DNA from: Isoetes taiwanensis
Taxonomy: Eukaryota; Streptophyta; Lycopodiopsida; Isoetales; Isoetaceae
DNA length: 64,000 nt
Direction: 5' to 3'
Assembly: GCA_021234155.1 (NCBI GenBank)
Contig: JAJEKV010000004.1
Span: 25,897,831-25,961,830 of the forward strand
A program made the translations under genes and the position numbers. This document shows, one piece after another, positions 46,101 to 58,744 of this stretch. Under the pieces are notes generated by a model. It searched no databases and had not been told where the DNA came from. It saw only the letters and a program-made list of their open reading frames with translations. Numbering within the stretch: position 1 is the stretch's first letter; each line of letters begins with the position of its first letter.

Positions 46101-47560
46101 GACGACATTCCTCAGCAGGTTTATCTCTATTGTCGAGTTATTTATTATTGACAATGAAACTCCTAATAAAAAGGCATTTTCTATTTTTTGTCAACAATTT
46201 TCATAGAGTCGAACAACTACAACACAAACCTCAGAGATCAGTTGCTCGTAGTTTTGTCGCAAGTATTACAGGTTTCTGATCAACTACCTCGAATAACTGT
46301 TGACCTTCATTTGCAACAAGTTCACCTCATAGGCTTATCTTTACACTCTTCTAGCGTAAATTTACATCACAAGCATCATGTGTCATTCAATTGTGCAAAG
46401 ATCATAAAAGACTACCTTTGATCTTCAACTATCACATCTAGTTTACTAACTTCCTGATTGTTGAACTTTCGATGCATCTTTGTTGTTGCAGAGACATTCA
46501 AAACAACTCCTGCAATATCTAATAAAACAAAGGTATATTGGGAACATCATATATAAACCTCTATTATATTCTACAAACGAAACAACAATTATCTAACGAA
46601 GATGCTCAACAATCAGAATCCTGTTGTTGATGTATGCGGATTGTTGGTCGATCCTCACAAAATTTCACTCTGCCAAAGGTATAGTCACCGCCTTTTCCTC
46701 TTCGTCCTAGCTTTCTTCTACCAAGGAATTTGCACTAAGCATAATCTCATAGTCATTTCTCACGGTCGAATATCGTTTATTAGAAGTTCGATGTTTTCCC
46801 TTGGAAACATAGTTCAACGGCTTCATTGAACATTGTGCATTCAATCTGCACGTCCTCTAAAAGAAACCCAAAACATCATACTGCAATAAAAAACATACAT
46901 GTTCATCGATCAATTGAATATGAAAGACGTCCCCGACACCATTTGCGTTCTTTCATGGTCTCAACGGCCCCTTCTCAGTCACATGGACTTTGGTCGTCGG
47001 TTCAGCTGCATAACAGGGAAAACTTGTTGTCCATGTTCGTTTCCATGGTGGGTATCCATGGTGGGTATCTTCACGGCCATCATGCTCCTCTATGTCCATA
47101 CCTGTAAGGAAGGAAGAGCCTGAACAAATTAGCACCAAAACGTACTCGAATTATCAACACGCCTTTCGTCTCTAACTTAGATTCGCTCTTTAGTTCATGC
47201 ACCAACCCCATTGTCCAAGGTAGTTGTGCTAGCCGTCAACCCATCCTTCCTCCAGTCTCTTTTAGGAAGGCTCACATTTCTGGTTCCAAATGTAATTGCC
47301 TTTGATTTTTTTTTAAATTTTTTTTTTTTAGCAGGCTTGCCTAACCCACCCTACAACATTTTCCAGATTTTTAGCCTATCCAACTGTCATGACACCTTAG
47401 CTAAAATTGTTCTGTACCATTGGATCTTTAATTTTCACATCGTGTGGTTGAGAAAATTAGAAAGTCTACTAGAAAATTATGGTCATTCTTCTTCCTTCAA
47501 CCGAGAACCTTTCTTTCGCTATTACCATTATCAAAGATTGTAAGAAGGAAAGGCAAATTT
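46101..47560. other. Spacer, no gene recognised
   Basis: Several plus-strand open frames of 70-110 codons (46188-46421, 46602-46829, 47211-47543) have no motif and no consistent coding pattern. Probably old repeat DNA. Confidence 0.4.
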
Positions 47561-47985
47561 TGATAAATAAGGAGTAAATTCTTTGATTCAAAGAAGCTAG
47601 CAAAACTATTATGTTACTAGGCACCAACACAAATCCTACTCAAGATTGCCGGAAAGAGTCCATTGATATAATAATTCAAATATCACTGTAGCAAGGTTTA
47701 TTCAAAGAAGAACAATCGAGCAATTAACTTTGAGAGCACAAGCCCTAGTATACAACCTAGCTTCCAAGCATGATCGGACAATTTCTCCTGCTTGTTGCAT
47801 CTCCTCTCTGCATCCTTCTTGATTTATTTTCAGGCAATTTGACCAACGTGGAGTCGGTGTTCGGTGCCATAGAAGATGTCGCGTTTAAACTCGTTTGAGC
47901 TCCAGATTTTGAGCCTTAGCCTCCTCACAATATATCGTCTAAAATTAGACCATGACCTTATAAAGATCACTTAAATATATCCTCA
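47561..47985 (-). repeat. Copia 3' LTR (left end on the plus strand)
   Basis: Plus-strand ends are TGATAAATAAGGAG and ATATATCCTCA. It matches 52000-53246 except for the 815-bp solo LTR in that copy. The inner boundary at 47985 is set by alignment and the purine-rich tract next to it and could shift by some bases. Confidence 0.75.
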
Positions 47986-48189
47986 TCAAAAGTCTTGACC
48001 TTTTGCCCCCTATAAACAATACTTTCAACTTGAACTTTTACATACTGAATTCACTAGCTAGGATTCTTATGCAGGCTTATAATCATTATAGTGCAGATGG
48101 ATATGGCCCTTTGTCTGAGTAGAATAGATATGTGATGATCTACCTATCATTTCAACATTTCCTTCATCACATATCTCATTACATTGAGC

Positions 48190-49990
48190 CCTTTCCCCGA
48201 ATCGAACAGTTTTTTGTTTTACGCTAAAGCTTTTGTGAAAATGTCTGAGACCTGCTCTGATGTGTTTATGTAAGCCATTTGAATGTACCCTTTCCCTGCC
48301 AGGTCTCTTAATGAATGAATATTTAATTCTATGTGTTTTGTTATTTCATGCTCCATTGGATTTTTATCAATAGCTATGCAACTCTAACTGTCTGTCAGAA
48401 TCGTGGTTGGCTCAGTTTGATAGCAGTGCAACTCATCCAATAATCTCCTTAGCCATGTAACTTCCTTGGCCACTAATGACGAAGCAACATATTCTGCTTA
48501 TGATGAGGACATAGCAATTGCTTTCTGTTTCTTGCTTCTCCATGCAATAGGCTCCTCCAAGGAATGTGACATAACCTGAGGTGGACTTATGTGTGCTTAA
48601 GTCCCTTCCCCAATCAACATCACTATACGCAACTAGCTTCAAATTCTCACTGTTGTAAGTGATCCCATATTCATTGTCCCTTAAGTACTTTTAACACTCA
48701 TTTGACAACTATCCAGTGTTCCTTGCTGGGACTATGACATCTCTTGCTTAGAATATTTACAGCATAAGCTATATCAGGATGAGTGTTGTTAGCCAGAAAG
48801 AGTAAACAACCAAACTAGTGCTCTGTAGGGAATTTGTTGCATTTCCAATGTTTAATTGTTTGATAAGGGTATTTCTGCCGTCAATCTATGTCCGGAAACA
48901 ATTGGTGTTCTTGTTGAATGTGCATCCTCCAAATTGAACCTTTTAAGCATATTATTGATATGTCTACTCTATTTTAGTTTAAGAACTTTCTCATATATGT
49001 TTCTCACCACTTCAATGCCAAGAAATTATTTTAGTTCACCCATGTCTCGCTATCCGAAATCTTGACTTCAATATATCTTTACATTTCTACATACAATTAG
49101 AGCTATTTGAGGCCATGATACAGTCATCTACATATAGGGCTATGAGGCAAAATTCTTCTCCTATCTGAATCATGTATAAGTTGCCATCATTCCTTAGTTT
49201 TTCAAATCCCTGTTCTTGTAGAAACGTATCCATGCATAAGTAATATTCTCTGGGTGATTGCTTAAGACCATATACAACTCGGTTCAATTTCTAGACTTTG
49301 CCTTTCTCTGTCTCAAAACTAGAGGGTTATTTCAAGAACACATTTCCTTGTAATTTAGCATTTAAGAATTTGTCTTCACATCCATATGGTGAAGTTCCAT
49401 ATCCATTGCATTTGCAAGACTGAGTAGTAATCTCAGGCTTGTTAGTTTGACAATAGAGGAATATGTTTCATCATAATCTCTCCTTTTTTTCTACGTATAA
49501 CCTTGTGCTACTAACCTGGCTTTATGCCTTTTACTACCATCAGCATTCACTTTGACTTTAAAAAGCCATTTACTTCCTATAACGTTTTGATCAGATGGCC
49601 AATCCACTGCTTCATATGTTTGTGTATTTTCAAAGGATTCTAGTTCCTTCATAGCTTGAAACCATTTGTCCTTTTAATCACAGGTGAGTGCTTCTTTAAC
49701 TGTGTTTGGCAGTATGCTATCTTCCATAATTGCCATTATCTGTTCATAATGTATACCTAATTATTCTATCCTCTTGCTTCTGCCTATTTCATTTCTGCCA
49801 ATAGTCTTGTGGATTGAGTTTTAACTTGTCTTTTCTTATTATCAGTCTCATCGTGATCTACATGGATAGAGTCCATTTCTGTGCCTTTGCTGTCATCTTT
49901 ATCTCCATCTGTACTACTATGAATGAAGCAGAAGGCAGCATATTCTGGATGAGTACAACAGTTTTTAATGCTTCTTCCCAAAGATGATTT
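48190..49990 (-). pseudogene. Copia reverse transcriptase and RNase H, decayed
   Basis: Minus strand. RT end: VYGLKQSPREYYLCMDTFLQ and CLIALYVDDCIMASNSS with the YVDD catalytic motif (49087-49287). RNase H: YSDVDWGRDLSTHKSTSGYV (about 48580-48640), then the C-terminal block NPMEHEITKHIELNIHSLRD and YINTSEQVSDIFTKALA (about 48210-48390), canonical for plant copia. Frames change and stops occur between blocks. 49300-49990 holds decayed N-terminal RT sequence. Confidence 0.88.
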
Positions 49991-50080
49991 GGCAGGCCAC
50001 TGTGCTTAATCATCGTTCTCGCCGCATCCATGACTGTCCGATTCTTTCTTTCGGCAATGCCATTCTGCTAAGGACTATAC

Positions 50081-50932
50081 CTACATGTTAATTGTCTCTT
50101 TGATCCCGTTAGCAATGCAGAAATGTTTAAATTTGTTGCACAAATACTCTCCTTCACGGTCAGACCTTGTACATTTTACCTTCTTTCCTGTTTGTCTTTC
50201 CTCCTGCGCCACAAAATGCTTAAAAGCTAAGATAGCTTGAAAATTTCTTGAAAGGCAGTAGCAAAAACATCTCCTGCTATAATCATTGATAAAAGAGATG
50301 AAATATCTCTTATTAGTTATACTTCTAACATTCAAGGGGCCACACAAATCCGTATGGATTAACTCGAGTACTTCTTTGGCTCTATGCTTTGCTTTCGCAA
50401 ATGGCATCCTGTTGATCTTGCCAAACATGCATCCTTCACAGACTGGTTTGCCCTTTTCTAAATCATTACATTCAATCCAACCCCTTTTGGTCATGAACTT
50501 TATATTGTTATAGTTTGTATGACCCAATCTGTTATGCCATAGTTCCATGTCATGTATATTTACAGAATTTATGCTTGGACAATTTCTGCTCTTTATTTGA
50601 AATAGATTTCCACATCTATGTGCCAAGAACTTCAATTCATTTCTATAAAATATCTTACATGCTTTTGAGTCAAAAGTGACTCTGTAACCTAAATCCACTA
50701 ACTGACTAACAGAAATCAGATTTCTTATAATGCTTGGTACACACAAAACATTCTTGATATCAATGGTGTTCCCTTGCAAGTCTGTAAGCTGCAGCAGGCC
50801 TCTCCCTTCTATTGACTGCAACTGACCATTTCCATTCTTTGAGTAAGTTGCCTTGATGTTTTTGAGCAGATTAGTAGATTGGACTACTGATCTCTCAGCT
50901 CCACTATCAATTACAAATGTTTCAGAATTCAT
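50081..50932 (-). pseudogene. Copia protease and integrase segment
   Basis: 283 open codons on the minus strand. The protease active site is FVIDSGAERSVV. A GAG-pre-integrase zinc block, LWHNRLGHTNYNNIKFM then CEGCMFGKINRMPF, follows. Then comes the integrase catalytic core: HTDLCGPLNVRS, FINDYSRRCFCYCL and CTRSDREGEYLCNKF. The catalytic D-D-E pattern can be followed in HTD, RSD and the next acidic block, which is decayed after 50081. The stop at 50081 makes this an incomplete polyprotein. Confidence 0.88.
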
Positions 50933-51039
50933 GTAGCCCTATCATTTTTGTCAATAACAGCAAATACAGAACTTATCTCGTCTTCATTTTCAGCTTCTTT
51001 TCCTTCTTGATCATTTTCTTGAGTAAGATTGATCCCAAC

Positions 51040-51894
51040 TTACCTCCTTCCTCTCCGGCCTTTGCTTGTAGAATTCCTTCCTCCTTGAATTTCTCTTTCT
51101 TTCCCTCTTCCTCTACCAAGAGCCTTTGGTGAGGAGCATTTGGCTGCTATATGCCCTTTTCCTCCGCAGTCAAAGCAATTTATGTCATTATTTTTAAGCT
51201 TTGGGCATTCATTTTTGAAATGCCCTTGTTCATGGCAGTAATAGCATGACCCTTTTCCTTTCTTTCCTGCAAACAATATTTTTGTGGATTCATCCCCATT
51301 CTTAATTTTTTTTTTCTGTTCATATTCAGTTCTTAGAACATTCTCTGCATCTTCTCGTGTTTTACTCATGTTCCTAATGAACAGAGCTAATTGATCATTA
51401 TCAACGATAGCCCTAGAAATTTGAAGCACTGGGCTTCTCTCAGACACAATTACCCCAGCCCCAGATAGATCAGCTATGATGTTGTCAAAATTGTTAAACA
51501 AACTCAGACACATCCCCATCCTCTTTCAGTTTAAGACCTGAAGTCCTTTTTCTAGCAGATCTATTCGAGAGTATGTTTTCTCTTCATAGTGCTTTAACAA
51601 GAAATACCACATCTGTCTTGGTGTTTTGTTTCTAAGCTTAAGCCTGATTGTTGGACTCACCTTGCATGAGATAATCCGTTGAGCTCCCTTAACTCTTGCA
51701 TATTCAGTTCTCCCTGCACCAATGCTTAGGACTGTCCTTGTTGCATTTACTTCACCTGCAACATCATTTTTATGAGTAGCAATATTAACTGAACTTTCAG
51801 ACCTGTGCACTGCATTCAAGTCTGCATGACTGACTTCAGCACCCTCTGGATCAACTAGATCACCTCCAGTATATGTTTGATGGAGTCCTTCCAT
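51040..51894 (-). pseudogene. Copia gag, frameshifted
   Basis: First frame 51526-51894 contains KLRNKTPRQMWYFLLKHYEE and SRIDLLEKGLQVLN, text of the UBN2-type capsid. Second frame 51040-51519 continues to the CCHC zinc knuckles CYYCHEQGHFKNEC and CFDCGGKGHIAAKC. One frame change near 51522 separates them. Packages element RNA in a live element. Confidence 0.88.
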
Positions 51895-51981
51895 ACCTGG
51901 AAGCCTGCTCCACCCTTGAAGACTTCAACATTGCTTAACAAACTAGCACCAAATCGACTAGACATACTAAATGGTGAATAT

Positions 51982-51998
51982 GTCCTGCTCTGATACCA
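51982..51998 (-). promoter_or_regulatory. Primer-binding site of the copia element
   Basis: The minus strand reads TGGTATCAGAGCAGGAC immediately after the 5' LTR. This is the exact initiator Met tRNA primer site and fixes orientation and LTR boundary. Confidence 0.9.
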
Positions 51999-51999
51999 A

Positions 52000-53246
52000 T
52001 GATAAATAAGGAGTAATTTTTTGATTCAAAAAAGCTAGCAAAACTATTATGTTACTAGGCACCAACACAAATCCTACTCAAATATTCATGACCATTGATA
52101 TAATAATTCAAATATCACTGTAGCAGAAATATTGAAACTTTATTCAAAGAAGAACAATCGAGCAATTAACTTCGAGAGCACAAGCCCTAGTATACAATCT
52201 AGCTTCCAAGCATGATCGGACAATTTCTCCTGCCTGTTCCATCTCCTCTCTGCATCCGTCTTGATTTATTTTTAGGCAATCCGACTGATACAATTCATTG
52301 TTTGTGGGTAGCTAAACTACTGAACAACAGCATCTTATTTGAAGATCAAGATCCAATAACTTCATATATATCAGATGAATACATTGACGAGCACGTTTAA
52401 CCACCCAACCGGGTCCACAAGGTTATGGCAATCATCTGGCAACTGGCTCAGCAAACAGTATCTGGCTACTCTGCGTAGACCATGAGCAAACAATATCTGG
52501 CTACTCCGCGTAGACCATTGGGCAAAGACAATATCTGGTTTATTGGCCCTCCAGGCTAGTCTAGCTACTCCATGTAGCCACACATCATAAAAGCAATTGC
52601 ATATCTGTGAAGTCGCTATGGCAGTAATTTGTGACCCCCTATCACCTTTTCCGCCATTACTCCCTCATACGGATGAACTAGGATAAGTGCCACCCCAATT
52701 CGGAAACTAGACTAGGTAAAGGTCACTGCAATCCGACCTCTGGTTGCCGAGATATGCCCAACTGAAGTTTCAGTTCTATTTATAGATCTCTCTGCTACTT
52801 TAGCCTTTTTTAGCATGCAGTTGCCTTTTTCTCAAAATATCTCCTTGCCTTTAATTAGATTATATGACTTATCGTATGGGACATTATCTATGATCTTTTC
52901 CTCAACCAATAATCATCCCAATGATAGTGCCTCGACCCCTATGTTTGTGCAACCACCTTTACCTTGTATTTCCCATAAAAATAAAGGTCCCTAGATACAT
53001 GAGTAATGTTTGCCATGTTTCCACAACTTTGCCATATTTTTGCCATGCCCCCATAACCCTGGCGCCGTGGACTACTCCCCCGTGCTATGACTCCGTATCA
53101 CCGACCAACATGGAGTGGTGTTCGGTGCCATAGGAGATGTCGCGTTTGAACTGGTTTTGGCTCCAGATTTTGAGCCTTAACCTCTTCACAATATATCCTC
53201 TAAAATTAGACCATGACCTTATAAAGATCACTTAAATATATCCTCA
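52000..53246 (-). repeat. Copia 5' LTR, carrying a nested solo LTR
   Basis: Plus-strand start TGATAAATAAGGAG adjoins the primer site. It aligns with 47561-47985 on both sides of an 815-bp insert with a 5-bp duplication. Without the insert it is about 427 bp, equal to the other LTR. Confidence 0.8.
52286..53100. mobile_element. Nested 815-bp solo LTR, 5-bp target duplication
   Basis: Starts TGATAC and ends GTATCA, a perfect 6-bp inverted end in the TG...CA form. CCGAC lies on both sides (52281-52285 and 53101-53105). The other copia LTR lacks the insert and has one comparable site (ttgaccaacgtgg). It contains a tandem repeat of about 37 bp (aatatctggctactc-gcgtagaccat, about 52455-52545). No coding capacity. 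The parent family is not identified. Confidence 0.9.
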
Positions 53247-53562
53247 TTAAAAGTCTCGACCTTTTGCACCCTATAAACAATACTTTCAACTTGATCTTTT
53301 ACATACTGAATTCACTAGCTAGGATTTTTATGCAGGCTTATAATCATCATTGTGCAGATGGATGTGACCCTTTGTCTGAGTATCGAATAGATATGTGATA
53401 ATCTACCTATCATTTCAACATTTCCTTCATCACATATCTCTGTTACATGAGCCCTTTCTTGAATTGAACAAATTTTGTTTCTGCCAAAGCTTTTGTGAAA
53501 ATGTCTAAGACCTGCTCTGATGTGTTTATGTAAACCATTTGAATGTACCCTTTCCCTGCCCT
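53247..53562 (-). pseudogene. Second copia copy, 3' end of pol only
   Basis: The minus strand reads GKGYIQMVYINTSEQVLDIF then TKALA. It aligns with 47986-48302 of the main element and stops abruptly at 53562. This is the remnant of an adjoining copy that shared the LTR. Confidence 0.85.
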
Positions 53563-55860
53563 TTGAGATACATTTGGAGTTTTGACTAAGTTATAAGTGG
53601 AAGATTCTTGTGCTTATAATTTACATTGTAATTCCTTTGCACCGTTACATATTTTTTGGAAAAGTAGTTCCTCAAAATTGAGAACACTTCAGAAGGTATA
53701 AGATCATTGCATGTTACTAAAAGCGGAGTCCTAATGCATGTTATAACATTCCCTTTTATAGTGTACTTTGCAATGTCTTTTTACCATAAATTTCCAATGG
53801 GGCTATTTGAAAACACAACTCTAATCTATTTCGAGTACATTATAACTAGCATGGAGAACTGTTTCAGTATAAAGAGAAATTTAGTATCTGGATGTCATCT
53901 AGTATCTGGATGCAAATCTACAAGTAAATATTGCCATTAAGTTCAACAAATCCCTAACGAATTTCCAAGAAAAATTACTTCAAAAAAACTTGAACTTAGA
54001 GCAACCATTTATTTGTTTATGAGAGACGGATGAATGGTATAATTGTAGGCAAATGCTAGGAGAGAAGCCTACTAGACAATCCCCTAGTGTCTTGAATGGA
54101 ACTCAACTAGACCGATCTAGATCGAGCAATTAGAACAAAGATAGAGACACTACTTTCCTACCTCATCCAACACAATCCCATTATCAACAAATACAAAACA
54201 TTGTACGAGCAACCCAACCCAACAACATGCCTCTGCATCATTTGAGCCACAACAATATCTGACGTCCTTGCCAGATCACGTTTCGGAGCCCACCAAGAAT
54301 GTCGACAATAGAAGGCACCATCATCAACTACAACACTATACAAACACGAGTAACCTTGAAAGCATGCATATTTCCCTTCCTATTTCCCGAAGGACTCGGA
54401 ATGCATCGACGCCACACCGACTTCAACGTCTACCGAACCCCCTCAATTAACATTAAAACAATACACACATCATGGCATCGAAATGCAAGCTAATAAATGC
54501 AAAATCTATTCTCACCATTTAACTCTACCATACAAACAATGGAAACCCTAGAAACGTGAAAATCTAACCCGACTATGCAATCCAACCCATCCCTTCCCCA
54601 AGCCTGCGTTACTGCTAGTTTTTTTTTTTTTGTTACATGGAAGGCAGTAATCATATATATAGGAAGATAATATCAGTATGACATTTAGTGAAATTTGGTA
54701 GTGTCACAGCACAGTGGACAAGAAGACATTCTATGATGCCTTAAGATTCTTTGTTTGTTGTATTGCTGACATATAACTTAAAAGCATGAGGACATGTCAT
54801 ATTATAATACGTTTTAATATATTCTATAGGATTCTATACGTTTTAATCCCTAATATTGCACCCCTCCCTAGAACAAATAAGATGTAACGTTAGCATATAG
54901 GTGCTTTCATTTGGACTGTATCCAATTCAAATGTTCAAATTAATATGGTGGAGGGTGCTAAAAAGGAACCACATAAGGAAGCCCTGAGCTCAATAAAGAG
55001 TTCATAAAGGGAATGTTTCATAAATCGACTAAAATGCATTACTCTCTTGAAAAATTGAGTAATATAGTGGCATCTTATCCACACGATGTTGCACGACATG
55101 GTCTAATGGGTCCAAAACAATTGATGTTCTAACAGGAAAGCTGTAACAGAACAGTGCAAGTGGCAAGATATGTGGGGCAATCCATGAGTCAAGATAAGGG
55201 ATAGGCGAAGAAGAAACAATTTTTACGTCATGCCACATTGGCAGGGAGTGGAGAAGACGTGGGGTTGGAACCAGACATGTCTGTATAGAATGAGTTATAA
55301 GAAGATGAAGAAGAAGAGAAGCAGTTTTTACCTCATGCAATTTTATGTGCAGAGAGAGGGAGAGGGAGAGGGAGAGAGAGAGATGGGTTTTTATATGAGT
55401 CAGTATTAGGGATGGGCGAGAAGAAAACAAAACAAGAGATGCTAGTGGAGAAGACGTGAGATTGGAATCTAACATGTTCGTGTAGAATTGAATTGACTTG
55501 AATTAGGCATAACTGGTCTACCAGATACATACTATGGTCCCCTCCCCCCAAAAAAAAATAGAAAAATAAAAAGATCGTTTCTGGTGGTTTGATACGAACC
55601 ATTAAGTTTCCATGTTCGACATTTAAAACAGCTCAACACGTGATACCGTACGGCTTCCTGTCACAGTCAGGCATGTAAATCTGCATTGTACAACGTTCAA
55701 CGGTCACGATCGGCAAATAAGAAGCATTGACGATCCAGATGTCGCCTTAAATAGATTGGTTGAGAACACATCCTCGCCGCTGGTTTCTAATAGCAAGTTG
55801 CTTCATTTAGGGCCATCCACGTGGCATCAGTTTAGGGGTCTGCTTAGCTTAACCACAAAT
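53563..55860. other. Spacer, no gene recognised
   Basis: AT-rich DNA with short frames only. Includes a T-run near 54621 and a GA-rich microsatellite at 55345-55385. The last few hundred bases lead into the PI4-kinase promoter. No gene, RNA or mobile element end was recognised. Confidence 0.45.
55345..55385. repeat. GA-rich microsatellite (gagagg/gagaga)
   Basis: Reiterated agagggag and gagaga units for about 40 bases. Confidence 0.9.
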
Positions 55861-55899
55861 GTTAATCCCGGATTACTAAAGATTAGCGGCTCCTTCTAA

Positions 55900-56832
55900 T
55901 CTAGACCCAGGGTTCGTTGTTTTCGTCTGTGCAGAACTCCGGCGCTTGGTGAGCATTGTGGGCCTTCACTTTCGCTTCATATAGTCCAGGTTCGTCTCGT
56001 TTCCTGGACATAGTTCTTTGCGTCGCTCCGTCGGAAGTGTGGAGGTCCGCATTTGCTCCCGCACACTATTTTCTTGAATTATTTCGTGGAGATCTGCCAT
56101 GGTACACTCTCAAGAAGTAAGGATACTTTTCTTTCATCATGATCTATTGTCTTCTTGAGCCTGCATTTTGAGGCAATCAAATCTATGTCGTTTGATAAAG
56201 ATGGCTCTTAAACAAGCCTCTTGGTTGGAGTTTTAGAGGCAGCATTTAGGATTTGGCATGTAAGAATATCCTAGTGATGCCCCAGCTAGCTGGACCAAGC
56301 TTTCTTTCTTAAATCGGGTATATCTAAACGGCTTGGATCGGTCTAGTATTGGGGATCTATGACCCCTAGAAACATTTGTACACATTTTTGCGGAGTCCCT
56401 TTTGGAGTGGTGCTGCCAAACCGTTTATAGTGGAGGAGAAGTTGATCTTGGAGCATATTTTAAGCCATTTGTACATGCCATTTGAACCTTGTATTATAAG
56501 GACTGAAGACCATGATCTTTTGTAATTATTTAGATCATGTGTACATACACTGAATTTGTTTGCTAATCCTAATGCATCAAGCTGTAGAACCTAACTGGCA
56601 TAGCAAACAGTCTTGTCAATTTAGTTGGAGGTTTTTTTCCCGTGGTGTGGAAGCCCTGACTGTAAATTTTTCATCAGCATGTATATGTGAGCATTTTCTT
56701 TTCTTCAGTCTCGAGTTTTTTTTTCTCATGAACGTGGCAGCTCTTTTTCTGAGCTAACTGGTGTATATATACAAGATAACAGCGCTAGCTCTGTAAAAGG
56801 CTAGGTCTGCTGTTACTTCATCTGCCATTATC
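55900..56832 (+). other. Probable 5' leader and leader intron of the PI4-kinase gene
   Basis: CT-rich and GC-richer sequence at 55900-56115 looks like a leader exon and ends in caagaa followed by gtaagga, a plant donor site. T-rich intron-like sequence follows. An acceptor is possible near 56803 (aaaaggctag). The coding ATG is at 56833. No transcript evidence is available, so this is inferred from composition and splice motifs. Confidence 0.4.
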
Positions 56833-58744
56833 ATGTCTCCTAACCTGCGAAGCCCAGTGCATGTCCAAAAACCTGTAAGTATTCAAGATGCCGGGACACG
56901 CCGAAGTGAAGTTGGGAGACGGCGCATTTTTGTGCAGATAGAAACTGGCAATGTCGTTGGTCTAGATTTTGACAGAAGAGATAAAGTTGATTCACTAAAG
57001 AAGAAGGTACAGGCTGCACTTCTTATACCCACAGAGCAGAGCCAACTTCTTTTTGGGGATGATGTCATTGAAAATGATCTTAGAACTGTAAGAAACGATT
57101 CAACACTGCTTCTAACGAGAAGTCTGTATAGAACATCTTCTTCCCCATGTCTTTCACCCACCCCAGATATCTCGAGGTCGAATGGGTGGTCCAAAGCTGT
57201 AGAACTAGTTGGCAGCATGCGGTGTTCTTTGCAGATCAAACGTTTAATTAGAGAATGCGCTAAAGCAATAGAATGTGGAATAGATCCAGTGGTTGCAGGT
57301 GGTGGACTTGGTGGTGCTTATTGTTTGAGGGATTGTACAGGAGAGAAGATTGCTATTGCAAAGCCAACTGATGAGGAACCATTTGCACCAAACAATCCTG
57401 CTGGTTTTGTAGGGAAGGTGTTGGGTCAGCCAGGGCTTAAAAGGTCAATCAGAGTTGGCGAATCTGGTGTACGAGAAGTGGCTGCTTATCTTCTGGATCA
57501 TAAACACCTAGCAAAGGTACCTGCAACAGCACTTGTGAAGGTAGCACACCCTGTGTTCCATGTAAATAAGGAAAGCAACGGAGCACCCTTCTCACACTGT
57601 TCCAAAATTGCTTCATTACAAGAGTTTGTGAAGCATGACTGCAGCGCTAGTGACCATGGAACATCACGCTATCCAGTATCAGCTGTACATGCTATAGGTA
57701 TATTGGATGTGCGAATCTTCAACACAGACAGGCATGCTGGTAACATACTTGTAAAGAAGTGTAAAGATGAAGCAAGGCAGGATGGACGGCCCAGGTCACA
57801 ACTGCAGGTCGGTGATACTGTAGAGTTGATCCCAATTGATCATGGGTTATGTTTGCCAGAGGAGCTTGAAGATCCATACTTTGAATGGCTTCATTGGCCT
57901 CAGGCGTCGATGTCATTTACTGAGGACGAACATGCATACATATCTAATTCAGATCCTTCATGCAGAAATGCTCAGGAAAGAGCTTTCCATGATTAGGGAA
58001 GCATGCTTACGAATGCTTATTCTTTCAACAGTATTTTTACAAAGAGCTGCAGCTGCAGGGCTTTGCCTTTCTGATATAGGCTCAATGATGAGTCGTCAAC
58101 TATATGGCATGGATGAGGAGAAGAGTGAATTGGAGACAGTCTGCATGTTAGATAAGTTAAAAGTGGACGAGGACCTCTTGCAATATGATGAGGATTGCCT
58201 GGATATGGCAGAAAGCTCAGAGGAACATATTGTAGACCAGATACAATTTGACATGGATCACGAGGAGCCATACATTATGCCTGATAGCCAGCACCATGTT
58301 AGATCTCCTATGCAAAGATCTTTCTCACCATTATGCAGCTCTCCAGTATCATCGTACGGACAAGGTCTGCAAAGTGTATATGGCAAGTGTTTTCGGCTGC
58401 AGGAAATGGATCCTGTTGAAGAAGGTGCAGTCAAGTCTCCGTCTCCTATACATTCCAAAACTCCTAATTCTTGTTGGAGATCAGGATCATTGCGTTATTC
58501 TGACAGACATCAGGGTCATAACTCATTTGCAAACAGTGTGCACAAGACATTTGCATGCGACACTCCTTACAAATCAAAAAATACTATAGCTGGAGAGAAT
58601 GCATTTTCACTTTCTGAAATGAGTGACAAGGAATGGTTACATTTTATGGAGCATTTTGAACATCTTTTAAAGGACTCTTTTGCTAAACACCGACGAGAGA
58701 GCTTGCACCATCTACAAAGGCTAGGAACATCTTGCCAGTTCTAG
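56833..58744 (+). CDS. PI4KG: Phosphatidylinositol 4-kinase gamma-type with ubiquitin-like domain, one frameshift
   Basis: Member of the plant PI4K gamma family (PI3/PI4-kinase fold), assigned to lipid or Ser/Thr protein phosphorylation. The single coding exon fits the family. Frame 1 (56833-57960): a ubiquitin-like domain at about residues 31-97 (RRIFVQIETGNVVGLDF to STLLLTR) and the linker SSSPCLSPTPD. The kinase follows, with ATP-site Lys in IAIAKPTDEEPFAPNNP (about 177), catalytic loop NTDRHAGNILVKK (about 298-309) and metal-binding Asp in IPIDHGLCLPE (about 336). At about 57958 the frame moves by +1. Frame 2 continues AEMLRKELSMIREACLRMLI through LCLSDIGSMMSRQLYGM, then a long Ser-rich tail to the stop at 58742. 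Joined length is about 636 residues, close to Arabidopsis gamma 5-7. As read, the product ends after the shift at residue 387. A sequencing indel is possible, since everything else is conserved. Confidence 0.93.

Larger units (their letters stand above)
47561..53562 (-). mobile_element. Ty1/copia LTR retrotransposon with an attached partial second copy
   Basis: On the minus strand: 5' LTR (52000-53246), primer site, gag, protease, integrase, reverse transcriptase, RNase H and 3' LTR (47561-47985). The PR-INT-RT-RH order is copia. Beyond the 5' LTR, 53247-53562 repeats the end of pol, so the array is LTR-internal-LTR-partial internal, as unequal recombination would leave. LTRs remain about 90 percent or more alike by eye over aligned parts. 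Frameshifts in pol show it is not autonomous. Confidence 0.9.

Noticed and set aside
50286-51132. Plus-strand frames across the copia gag and integrase
   Set aside because: Antisense shadows of the minus-strand polyprotein.
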